Shown here: positions 34,601 through 45,581 of the stretch, piece by piece
How positions within the stretch are numbered: the first letter of the stretch is position 1
How the letters are laid out: every line of letters starts with the position of its first letter
Origin: Diplosphaera chodatii
Taxonomy: Eukaryota > Chlorophyta > Trebouxiophyceae > Prasiolales > Stichococcaceae
Length of the DNA: 64,000 nt
Assembly: GCA_032358165.1 (NCBI GenBank)
Contig: JAALGY010000023.1
Coordinates: 3,348,001 to 3,412,000 of the forward strand
Direction of reading: 5' to 3'
The notes under the pieces: model-generated
What the model was told of the DNA's origin: nothing
Seen by the model: the letters and a program-made list of their open reading frames with translations, nothing else
Database searches by the model: none
Program-made: the position numbers and the translations under genes

Positions 34601-37600
34601 CATTCATCGCGTTGGCAGTGCCTTATGCAGCTCCCTTGACATGCATGCAGTTGGCGGAGCTCGCCGACCTGGCCGCCACCCAGCCATGTGCACCTACTTC
34701 GGCAGATATCAGCCGAGTGCAAAGCGAGCTGCAGGCGTCCCGCATGCAGGTTGCGCAGCTACAAGCGCAGCTGCAGGTAAGATGCAGAGCAGGATCCTAA
34801 GCATGACATGCATGGCATTGTGCGAGTATAAAGCGGACCTGCGATGGCTGCGGGAGGATTGCTGCAGACTGTTTGGCGACGTCAGGCGCAGCTCATGCTG
34901 CCAGCCATTCCTGAGAAATGCTTTCACTGCCAGCAGGCACTGCAAGACGAGAGGACAGCAGCTGTGGAGGTTGGAGCGCCGCTGGCACCCCGCCCAAAGC
35001 ACTGGGCGCCGGCCAGAGACGGGCTGGCAGCTGCTGAGTACGTGACGCTGGACCTGGCCAGCCGGGGCCGGCAGCGCGAGGAGGTGGAGACCATCATGCA
35101 CGCTGTGGACCGGTGCAAAACGGTGGGCTGCGTGGCAAGGTGTTTCTTGCTGCGCCTGTGACATTGTAGTTATGCTGCTTGCTTCGAAAGAGGTAACGGG
35201 TTGTTGCAAACCAAGGATCTCAGCACCATTCAGTGGGCTGCTATCCTTTGAGCTGGCACATTGCTGCAAACAACTGGAATTAGGGTTGGTGCACATCTCG
35301 AAAAAATCCACGAAACACGTGTTTGGGTTCTGCAAACAGAGCCTGCCTGATATAAGAGTGGCAGCGTGTGTTTGCACACAGGTACCAGAATCGCACGTGC
35401 TACAGATCGACAGGGTGCAAAACCTGCGGCTGTGGACCAAGTACATCATGCGTCGCAGTGAGGTACCTGCCCATGGACTCGGCAGTTTCCAGATTTCAGC
35501 AGAGCATGTCATGTGCAAAGCATTGCAGCTTGATGTCTGACTGAGCTTGTTGCACAGCATGCAGGTAGTGGAGTCAGCTGGCAAGGCGAAGGGCACGGAA
35601 AGCCTTATGTTTCACAGCTCTGCACCAGGTGTTTTCTCTTGGGCAGTGCTGCACATCATGCGCACCGTGATGGCTGTGTTCTTGCTTGCCACCAGTGCTG
35701 GCTTGTGTCTGAGCTCACTCTGCTGCTGCTGGTGGCGTGCAGCGACGCTCGCGCTCATCACACGGGAAGGTGCTAGCGCTGAGCGCTGCATATCGCTTTG
35801 ATGCAAAAGCTTTGTCGCCAGTGACTGAATTGACTGCCACGATCAGTTCAGCTTATCGCCAGTTTACCGAGCATACTGCATGCATACATACGTGCATCAA
35901 TACCTTTTGCAGGCTTTGACACCTGTGTGTCCAACATGGGAGGTGCTCTGGGTGCCGGCTGCTACTTTGGAGAGAACCTTTCTCACACACTGGAGTATGT
36001 TAAGCGGGTAAGCTTCTGCTGTTGACGAGCTGGATAGAGATAGATAAATAAAAGGGTCTTCGTGTGCTCTAGCCTTGCTCAGAGGCTCCGGTGACAGAGC
36101 ACACTTTTGAAGGCCTCTTTGTGCCAGCTGCCCTTCAATATGCAATGAGAAGGCTTGCTCCTTCGTCAGCAGTGCCACAGAGTGTAGCAGAATTACCAAG
36201 CATAGTGTATCAGCTGAAGCTCCAGCCGAGCGCCTTGTCAAGGTATGAACTCGCTGACTCCTGCAGGCCATGAAGAGGGGCCCACAGCCGCAAGTGGATA
36301 ACCTGGCTGCAGTGCAACTTCAGGTCATTCAGGTAGCCTTGCTGGATGCCCAGCAGAAGCTGCAGAAGGTGAGGCCTTCTGTTGGCAGCTGACTGGCGCC
36401 ACAGTCCTGAGCACCTGCACAGCTTGCAGTGATAGATGTTGGCATGCTGGCAAACCAGCGTGGCGACTACAGTTGCTTGTATTAGGTGGACGTGGATGTA
36501 TGATCCCGTGCTGCTGCGTCACACACTCCAACAGCGCAGCCGAACCGGCACGTGGCAGCTGAAGCCATCGGCCACTTGCAATGCAGGCGCAGGCCGCGCA
36601 GGTGACCGCGCAGCAGGCTGCGCAGCAGGCGGCGCAGGATCTAAGCAATGCGAAGTGCGGGTGCAGCACTGCAGCAATGCACTACGACAACGCAGTCGCA
36701 TTCCATCACCGCCTTACATCGGTGCCTGCCGCTGCGCCGGTGACCTGCAACGATGCTCTCTCTTATACCCCACGAAAAGCAGCCGTCCATATCAGCCTGC
36801 TTCACATGCCGATGGTGGCAGTGCAAAGCTGATGATGGACTGCTGCTCTGTTGGTCCCTGCAGAATGGGTGGGATCCAGACATCTCGCAGCGGCAGCTGG
36901 CACACCAGCACACATCGCTACAGCAGTGCCAGCAGGAGTTGCAAGCCAGCTTCGACTCGGTCGACACACGCGAAGCAGCCGCCAAGCAGGTGAGTACAAG
37001 CAGTGGCCGTCACTCGCATGTGACCTGCGTGCTTGGCAGTGCCAGAACCTGCCGATCACGAAGCACACATCTGCAATCGGCTAACAGGCACTCTACACTG
37101 ACGATGCTGTTGTATGCATACATAACATGAAAACTAGCACGTATATGTAAGCACATCATAGCCTGACTGTGCCAGTATGCATGGCCAAATGGATGCAGGC
37201 GGCGACTGAGGTGGCAGCTGCGCAGTCCTGTGTGACGAGGTTGCAGCAGCGGGAGACGCAGGCGCTTCGCGCGTCACAGCAGGCGGCTGTCATCACTCCA
37301 CCCAACGACCCGGTGCCGCTGGCTGACCACATCGAGCAGGGCACTGGCCACATCGACCGGCATTCTAGTGAGTCTTGCATCTCATATGCTGGTCCAGCAG
37401 ATATGCAAGGCTGACTGCGGCTGTGGCGGCATCACTCCCAGCGCCATGGCATGCTGAGTCAGACAGCCTGAATGGACAGTGTGCGCATCAGGACTATATG
37501 AACCTGTTGGCATTTGTCCCAGCAGTCAGTTGCGGCATGGCAGTACTGCTGTGCTGCTGCTGACCGTTCTGAAGAGGCCAATATGCCTTGCTGCAGGCAC

Positions 37601-38186
37601 GCTGGCATCACCACGTGCCGGCGCCATCATGGTCACCCTGTGCCGCGTCACGCTGGGCCGCAGCGTGCCGGTGAGTTACATGACCCGCTCAGAGTCGGCC
37701 TGCAGGCAAAGCTTAAGGGCTGGCAGCACAAATAAGGCATGTCACGCTGTGGAGATGCACGAGTGGCAGCTGTCCGCAGCTGCGACTCCTCAAAGCCAGT
37801 GTAGTCATACTGTTCAACAGGTTGCAGGACGTTGCATGCTTCATCATATCAAGTGTCGAATTCTCTCTGGCTGAATCCCTCATGGAGCATGCAAAGTGCG
37901 TCGTGTGCTGCCTGCAGGGGGCTCCCAGCATGCGGCGGCCTTCAGACAATGCGGACAGCACCAGTGGCAGCCACATATATGCAGTGAGTGATGCACGACG
38001 CATTACAGCTTAGGAGCAAGTGGTGTCTGTGTGCGAGGGGCCGATCATGATGGTTGTGCTGTAGCATCTGCAACATGATGGTTGCAGGAGAGTCATGAAA
38101 GCTGACATGTGGTAGGTGTCTACAACATGCAGGTAGACGACGATGCTCAGGCTTATCCGGAGTATGTGCTGTGGCTCAGGCCATAG
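31614..38186 (+). CDS. PARP gene C: SIM-like + UBE2Q-type E2 + coiled coil + split PARP domain
   Basis: Exons, all in phase: 31614-31680, 31772-32034, 32197-32275, 32443-32584, 32827-32961, 33233-33344, 33541-33835, 34073-34136, 34337-34490, 34651-34776, 34937-35122, 35382-35462, 35565-35628, 35743-35769, 35913-36007, 36267-36368, 36587-36721, 36864-36989, 37199-37367, 37597-37670, 37918-37983, 38133-38186 (TAG); 871 residues. MAAAAVVVDLTGDDDND is SIM-like; PLKRLRTA is basic. The E2 domain has the UBE2Q pattern: DIFQWRLKLKSFELDCQG, FPRDNYPDQPPVLRIVTPR, HGAMCMEVL (active-site Cys), and FFLEAQSRGWYRR as its end. RRITSRTRTPQKR is a second basic patch. The PARP part has IDRVQNLRLWTKYI, MFHSSA (Gly after the His is Ser here), GAGCYFGENLSHTLEY, about 177 inserted coiled-coil residues, then LCRVTLGRSVP and SHIYAVDDDAQAYPEYVLWL. 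The Gly-to-Ser change may weaken NAD+ binding. Probably a nuclear enzyme combining ubiquitin and ADP-ribose chemistry; activity is inferred. Confidence 0.85.
32718..32876 (+). repeat. 80-base tandem duplication over the E2 active-site exon start
   Basis: Two almost identical 80-base copies (32718-32797 and 32798-32876). Each contains the splice acceptor and the codons for LFTxHGAMCMEVL, including the catalytic Cys. Using the second acceptor (exon from 32827) keeps the reading frame. Using the first (exon from 32747) adds 80 bases and shifts the frame. The first copy is therefore either skipped as intron or makes a non-productive transcript. Confidence 0.9.
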
Positions 38187-39171
38187 TGGGCTGCTCTGTT
38201 GGTGGCAAGACTCGCAGCAATCTGTATATTGTACAGCGGCATTGGTAGTGCAAATCAAGTATGTGCAGGTGGCTCCGGGATGCAGGCAGCTGTGTCTGCA
38301 ATGCCGAGCTTATTGCCAGGGATCCAGGGTCTGCTGTGTATGTATAGGGTTTCCTTTATTTAGCGTACCAATTGGTCAATGTCGTCATTATCACCAGTAT
38401 GGCTCAGCTTTGCGGCGCTTCCACAGGCATAGTGGTATGCCATTGGCCCTGCGTGGTTGAGCACAGCAGCGTGCAAGCGAGAGGGTGGATGCTAGTGATA
38501 TGATGCTCAACATGCCGAGGTCTGGGACGCAGATGTGGGATGCACGAGCGGCAACCCTCCACCATCACCACCCTTCTGCAAGCGATTGAGGTCTACCTCT
38601 ATCACAGCCGAAAGGATGTCCTGGTGGAGGCTGGGATGCAAAGAGCGCAGTCGGGCGTGAGTCTTGTTGATGGAGGTCTTGCACGTGCTCACCGAGCGGA
38701 GCACACTTGCCCGATAATCCAATATGATGTAATTTCAATGATTCAACGCCAATAACGCTGATTTCACACTAGTCAGGCGCCACACAGAGTATGCCGGCAA
38801 TTGTCTCATAAGCAACCCAACATATGTTAATGGTTACATGCATGAACTCAAATAGAATGAGACTGTTGTCACGACCTGGTCACACGGGGCGTTCGCACAT
38901 CTTCCTGCTAGCATGTACGCTGGCATATACATTTGGTACGTCAAGTTCCCTATCGTGCAACATTGACGAGCTTGACCACCGATACTTTGGAAAGGCTCGC
39001 CAACGTGGGCTGACACTTGTTGTTCAATACCCCGATATCCGCCCAGCAAGGTATTGCCATTGCAGCTTGCACCTCAGGACAAGCGCCATCAGCCTGCCGC
39101 TTGAACTGCATCAAACACAGCAACCAATCAATGCATGTTGGCGTGACGGATAGAACGACCACAGGAGAAGA
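38187..39171. other. Convergent spacer between PARP gene C and the GON-domain gene
   Basis: The two flanking genes end toward each other. I see no supported gene. Open frames of about 100 codons near 38824-39153 on either strand have no motif I recognise. The part after 38.7 kb is more AT-rich than its surroundings. Confidence 0.45.
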
Positions 39172-42100
39172 TTAGTGTAGCGCATTGCAGACCACTGCAA
39201 AGCAACCCCTTGGAGGTGGCCCCCGCGGTGTGCATGGTACATTCGATGTGGTGACATAGTGCGCACCGCAATTCTTGTTGATGGCCGTCTTGTTGCACAT
39301 CAACCCAGGTCCGCAAGTCTCGCAGTTGGGGTTGATGCCAAATGAGCTAAACTCGCAGGTATCACCCAGCTTGAGTGAGTTACAGACTGCATGGAGGGGG
39401 CACACCAAGTAGGACTACGTTGCTAGCTTGCATGACTGTGCGCATGAGCACACACATCTGTTGCCTTGCACAAAATAAATGCTCAAAGCGGCTCCTCAAG
39501 GTAGGTGCACCATGACGCGCTTGACAGCTAAGCGCAAGCCATGCAGCCTTACCTTGGCATGTGTATCCAGCAAATAGGTTGCAAAAGGTTCCGGGCGTAC
39601 AGCTGCCTCTGCAATAGAAGCAGCCTGCGCCGAGCTGCAACGTCGGGCAAACTGCAACATCACCACACATGGTACGATGTTAGTTTCCTTCACTTCTTGG
39701 TCATGCTTGCATAAGGTTCTTGTTGAAAGCTTGGTTGGACGATGCAATCTTGTAACACTGAAAGGCAAGCACTCACAGGGCACTCACCACACACACAGCA
39801 CACATGCATGCGAGTGTTCACACATGCATGCAGGTGTTACCAGTCATGCCATGTGATTGTGCTCAAGACAGATGGATGTCACGCACCGCATGTGGACGTG
39901 GTGGGGTTGCACACGCCAGGCGGAAGGCACGAATTATACGCCCCTTGAGGCACGCCGCTGCAACATGGATCGCCTATCATTTGCGCCCCCGCGCAGCCTA
40001 GCAACACAACAACATTTTCAGTGTGCTCAGCAGACGGCTCTCTTCATCTTCAACCAAATCCGTGCAGATGGCTGAGCTGGTGGACAAGGCACAACGTAAG
40101 TTGTAGCAAGCATGTGGGCAATGTGATTCCAACACAAGCACTCATAAAGTATATATGTAAGCAAGCTTCCGAGACTCACAAATTGCCGTTGAGATGTTCT
40201 GAAGTGATGAAAGGTTCCCCGTGAGGGGGTCCACGCAAACAACGGGTGAGTTGGTCATATAATTTGGAGTGCCGCATCTTGAAAACTCACTCAACCCCCG
40301 AGGAGCCGCGCATTGCCCGCAAACCTGGCCAAAGATGCTGCCTGGGCAAACTGCATTCCCACACGAGATTCTGACTTGCAAGCTGCATCTATGCTCTACA
40401 CATACTACTTGTTGCAGTATAATTACATGCATGCTTGCACCGCCGAAGGATAGATGCAACTGGAGTTGAAAGGAATGTGCCATGGTCACTCCCACAATGC
40501 CGTTCAACTAATGCTCACCGCACTTGTTAGCAACACTGCACACCAACGGTGGCGCACACTGGTTACACGCTTGTCTGGTGCATTGGTTGTTCAATGCCAC
40601 AACTCCCGGTGCGCAGCCTGCAAGGCAGTACACCAGTAATGTGGCGCTCCTCCGTATTCCCATTCTGTTGCCTTCCTTTATTGGTCGGACAACAACAGCA
40701 CAACGCATGAACTACCACGCAGTTGTACGCCGACGTGGTCGATTACATATGAAAGCATGCAAGCTGGAAAGCTGACAGCTTGCTAGATGTCATCATTTTG
40801 CCCTCACTGCATGAGCCCGCGTTACAAACGAAAGGCTCCGCACACTGGCTCGCCACAGGGCAGTCCACCGTGTTGGAGCAACCTTTGCCAAGGCCGAGAT
40901 TCGTTGGGCAAGCTGCATGTGAGGTGTCTGACACGTTATTGTATATACAGAAGCTGCAGTCACGCACACCGCACCTGAAACACCTTCACAGCCACAACAC
41001 ATCACCTTGGCAACATCATCACGAGTGCTAGGGGCACGACAAAGCAAGTGATGAGTAATGGGGTGACTTACTGCAGGTGCCACTAGAACATGTCGCAGGC
41101 GCTGTGCAGCTTTCAGCGCAGCCGGTGCAGTTGCCTCCTAGTTTGATAGGGTTGGCAGGCAGAGGGCAGCCTACAAGCAGCGCCAATCGATCCTTTAGCA
41201 ATATCACGACTCAAGGATACCCATGTGACCGGGTGCCGATACGGTCAATTGTATTTGCAAGCACGCAGCCTGGGATGCTGATAGCTCAGCTGTAGGTGAT
41301 TACACAGCCCTCACCGCAGATGCCGCCGCGGCACACGAGGGGCGCAGCACACTGGCTCGCCACAGGGCAGTCCACCGTGTTGGAGCAACTTTTGCCAAGG
41401 CCTAGATTCGTTGGGCAAGCTGCATGTGAGGTGTGTGACACGTTAGCACATGTATATAAACTGTCCACGCACACCGCACCTAGCTGAAACACCTTCACAA
41501 CCACGTCACGTCACCTGGCTACATCATCATGAGTGTTGGGGGCATGACAAAGCAAGTGGTGAGTAACCGGGTGACTTACTGCAGGTGCCACCCGTACACG
41601 CTGCAGGCGGCAGGCAGCTGCCAGCACAGCCGATGCAATTGCCTCCTGGCTTGATAGGGTTGGTAGACGTAGGGCAGCCTATAAGCAGCAATAGATCCTT
41701 CAGTAGTACCACGACTCAAGGATTACCCACGAAACCGCATGTTGGTCATTCCACTTCACAAGTACGCAGGCCGGAATGCTGATAGCTCGGCTGCAGGTGA
41801 TTGCACAGCCCTCACCGCATGAGCCGCCGTTGCACACGAGGGGCGCAGCACACTGACTCGCTACAGGGCAGTTCAACGTGTTGGAGCAAGTTTCACCGGC
41901 GCCAAGATTCGTTGGGCAGGCTGCATGTGAGGTGTGTGACACATTATTGTATGTATATACACTGCAGTCCACACACACAGCACCTACCTGAAACACCTTC
42001 ATAGCCACGACGCATCACCTTGGCAACATCATCACGAGTGCTTGGGGCACGACAAAGCAAGTGATCAGTAATGGGGTGACTTACTGCACGTGCCACCAGT

Positions 42101-45100
42101 ACACGTTGCAGGCGTCTCGCAGCTGCCAGCACAGCCGGTGCAGTTGCCTCTTGGCTTGATAGGGTTGTTTGGCATAGGGCAGCCTACAAGTAACGACCTG
42201 AGATCCTTTAACCGGACTCAAGGATACCCACGCAACTGTGTGCCAACATGGTCACTTTGCAAGTACGCAGCCTGGGATGCTGATAGCTCAACTGCAGGTG
42301 ATTACACAGCCCTCACCGCAGAACTCGCCGTTGCACACGAGGGGCGCAGCACACTGGCTCGCCACAGGGCAGTTCACCGTGTCGGAGCAACTTTTGCCAA
42401 CGCCAAGATTCGTTGGGCAGGCTGCGTGTGAGGTGTGTGACACGTTACTGTATGTACATGAACTTCAATCCATGCACACCGCACCTGAAACATCTTCGCA
42501 GCCACATAACATCACCTGGCTACATCATCACGTGCTGCAAGCACGACAGATAGCAAGCGATCATCGACTTACCGCAGGTGTCACCAGTACACGCTGCAGG
42601 CGTCTCGCAGCTGCCAACACAGCCAGTGCAGTTGCCTCCTGGCTTGATAGGATCGGTAGGGCAGCCTGCATACAACATCACCCACGCTTGTCAGATGTAA
42701 GATGGCTGGTGAAGCATCAAGCACCTCTGCATTCTGCACACAAGGTGTGGGTTATGCCACACCTCAGCCACATTGCAGAAACAGCCCCTACATACGTACC
42801 GCAGCTGCCACCATCGCCACACACGAGGGGTTCTGCACACTGACTCTGCACAGGGCAGCTAGTGCTGGCAATGCAATTTTGACCCGCGCCAAGGTTCGTT
42901 GGACAGGCTGCACGCATGAGGCCGATGCCATTGTCATGCAGAGTCAAGTGACTGACAGTCAGTGCGGAGTGTGATGCTCAGCAACATCCCCACATGACCA
43001 TTGATATTTGGTTGAAGCAATAAGGTAGGCGTTGTCGCCAAGATATCATCTGGCTGGCATGCTTGTTGCGATGACAGATGCATGGTCCAACAAAAGCGTC
43101 AACAATGACAGGCAGGGTATGCATGTAACTGCCTGCATATGCCATCGTCACTCGGTACAAAATCTATACCACTACACATACTATACTTACACCATAAAGT
43201 TGTGCATCAGACGCTACTCACTGCATTTGTTGCCCACACAGGACGCGGGTCCGGCGCAAGGGTCAGGGCACACGGTGTTGTCACCGGGGCAGGTGGATCC
43301 AGCAGGCAGGCCGCTCGGACAGCCTGCATCCCACAGCCTCACAATGAGTACCACCACGCCTGTACAGCCTGTTGCTTTGGCTGTAGACATTTCGCATGTA
43401 CATAGGGTCATGGCTGTCATCATGTGCACATCAACACACCATGCATGCAACATTCCGCAAGTCCAGCTGCATATAGGGCCTGGCAGGGCAGTGACGGTTT
43501 AGCATTGCACATGACCGCCAACAGCATGGCATAGAGACTCACTGCACTTGTTGTCAGAAGTGCTGCATGCTGCCGGTACAATGCAGTTGTTGCCGCAGCC
43601 GCTGCAGTCCCCAGCGACAGGGATTGGAGTGGTTGGGCAACCTGCAAGCGGTAGTGACAGCTTGGCTTTGCGTCAGTACTATGTAGTGCACATGTACTTG
43701 ATGCACGTAGCGGCTGCTAATGCACAAAAACGACGCATGTGAGGGTTGTTGCAGTACAGTCCGAGGCAAGTGTTGGCGCAAATGCTCGCATTGCGCGCTG
43801 GGCACACATGCGAGCACCGGCAGGACCCATGTGCCACACAGCTCGTCGGCAGCACTGCTGCGCACGCACAGTTGTGTCATGTGCGCGGGGAGCAGCTGGC
43901 ACAGTACTCAAGAGCAATGAGACAGTCTAAATGGGAGATGATGTGCGCACGGCAGAAGCCGCCCTGGCAGGTGGCAGGCGAGGCGCAGGACGCGGAGCAC
44001 TTGCACGCCGCGCCCAGCCCAACGTTGGTGTTGCAGATATCCAGCGGGAGTGCCTTGCAGTCCGGCTTTGGCGTGATCAGCCTGCATTGGATAGCGGAGC
44101 CAGGTTCGAACAACAGCCAGGGCAACAAAAATGTTGTCATGCAGCTTCTACTTTGACTCGGAACATGACGGTTGTTGCTGCCGCTGTAAGCATGTGAAGC
44201 CGGCAAATGATCACCCACAAACGTTTCCGCTGATGGTTGAAAGCAATGTGACCATGACACCGTCCTTCGTGAAGATCACGCCAGCTTGTGGCGGCACTCC
44301 AAAAGCGTCCGCTCTGACAATGAAGGGCGTGCCGCTCAGATTGATTTCACCTGCATGCAGTGTGTCTAGTGGGATGCCAGTAAGGGCAAGACAATGGCTG
44401 CACCAAACAGCAGATCTACCCTTCATAATTCAGTCATGAAATGTAAGCTTAGCCATAATACTTTATGCACATGCAAGTAAGTATTCTGCACTTTCCTGTG
44501 CCTGGCTTGGTCAATGGGGCGCATGTTGCGGCGGAGGCGTAGTCAAGCGCCACCAGGAAGCCCTTGATGGGGTATGAGCGGAACGTGGTTGTCGCAAACC
44601 TCTTGTCTGTGGTGTCCACTGTCACGCTGCCATCTGCCGCGATGTCGATTTTCACGGCCGTATACGTGCTCTTCACGATGTTGGCAAAAGTGAACACATT
44701 GGCGGCCTGCAGGCAAAGAGCAAGCACACGCAATGTGGTGCAGCATGCGCGCGCATAGTGTATGCGTCGCCATGGTTGTCCAATGAGATGATATGATGTT
44801 GCCGCAGCCCAGCAGTAACAACTTGACCAAGCAGATTGAGGCAGTCCGCCTTGCAGTGTGCATTTTTGGTGCTACACGCACTACAAAAGGTGCCTCACAC
44901 GATGGCCTACCGCATCAGCTCCGCCAGTGGCAGGCAGTTGCAGGTATGTTGTCGGAACGGCTTTGCCGCTGCCCATGGCGCAGTACACAGCCACAGGCGG
45001 GGTTGTGACCGACAGCAGGTAGTTGCCGTCCTTGAGCTTGGCGGCCTTGGCCGCAGCACAAGTTGCCACAGTAGGCGCTGCGACATTGCAAGGGTTGTGC

Positions 45101-45581
45101 GGATCAGCGTCCAATCAAGCCAATGCAGAGGGCAGCATGCCGTGGCCAGCATAGGTGCAACCATGGAATCTGATGTACACCCGCTGTACATACGATTCGC
45201 CAGAGACCGAGGTGCTCACCAGCAAGCAGGGCACGCCCAAATGGAGCCGCCAGTGCTGACGACATCACACCTGCGCACAGCGCTTGAGGCACTGACCTGC
45301 TTGATCACCATGACGTCAGCCTCGATGATAGTGTGCCGTCGTCTTAGAGCGTCTGGTGCTGCACGAAGTTTCATGAGCTGCACCTGCCTGATACCGTGCC
45401 AGATGCAGCATGCAGCTTCAGCATACGCACGCCGGGCTGTCGGCAGCTGGGCCCAAGAATGCACACCTCCAGGCGATGACGACTCCAAATGCTGCGCTAC
45501 GCGTGCCGCAAACGAGCTTGACGCCAGAGCCAGGAGCACCGCCGCCAGTATCGGCACAGCCGCCACTGCAGCTCGCTGCAT
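39172..45581 (-). CDS. Secreted GON-like-domain protein with about 16 Cys-rich modules
   Basis: The start at 45581 gives a signal peptide (MQRAAVAAVPILAAVLLALA). In-phase exons 45581-45467, 45077-44911, 44706-44492, 44397-44215 and 44081-43951 encode a GON-like domain as found at the C-terminus of ADAMTS proteases: LKDGNYLLSV with VAVYCAMG and TTYLQLP, then KIDIAADGSVTVDT, then AGEINLSGTPFIV and SGNVCG. It is followed by Cys-rich modules, one per exon, for example 43857-43737, 43641-43543, 43323-43222, 42907-42800 and 42665-42573, continuing to the TAA at 39172. Two module types alternate: ACPTNLGLGKSCSNTVDCP with SQCAAPLVC, and NPIKPGGNCTGCAGSC with AACTGGTC, each with six Cys. Modules near the 3' end are more divergent. 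No protease domain is present. Probably a cell-wall or matrix protein held together by disulfides; ligand unknown. Confidence 0.75.
40790..42680 (-). repeat. Tandem two-exon repeat array, unit about 500 bases
   Basis: The A-type exon recurs near 40.80-40.92, 41.31-41.43, 41.80-41.92, 42.30-42.42 and, more diverged, 42.80-42.91 kb. The B-type exon recurs near 41.08-41.17, 41.58-41.68, 42.09-42.18 and 42.57-42.67 kb. Intron sequence between them is also highly similar between units, so the repeated unit is a genomic segment of two exons plus introns, copied about four times. Confidence 0.85.

Noticed and set aside
44080..44130. GGTTCGAAC resembling a tRNA T-loop
   Set aside because: No matching acceptor stem, D-arm or anticodon arm around it. 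It lies at an intron-exon edge of the GON-domain gene.
43857..44397. GON-domain gene as an ADAMTS-type protease
   Set aside because: No HExxH zinc-protease motif or thrombospondin repeat is visible in any frame of the gene; only the GON-like part and Cys modules are present.
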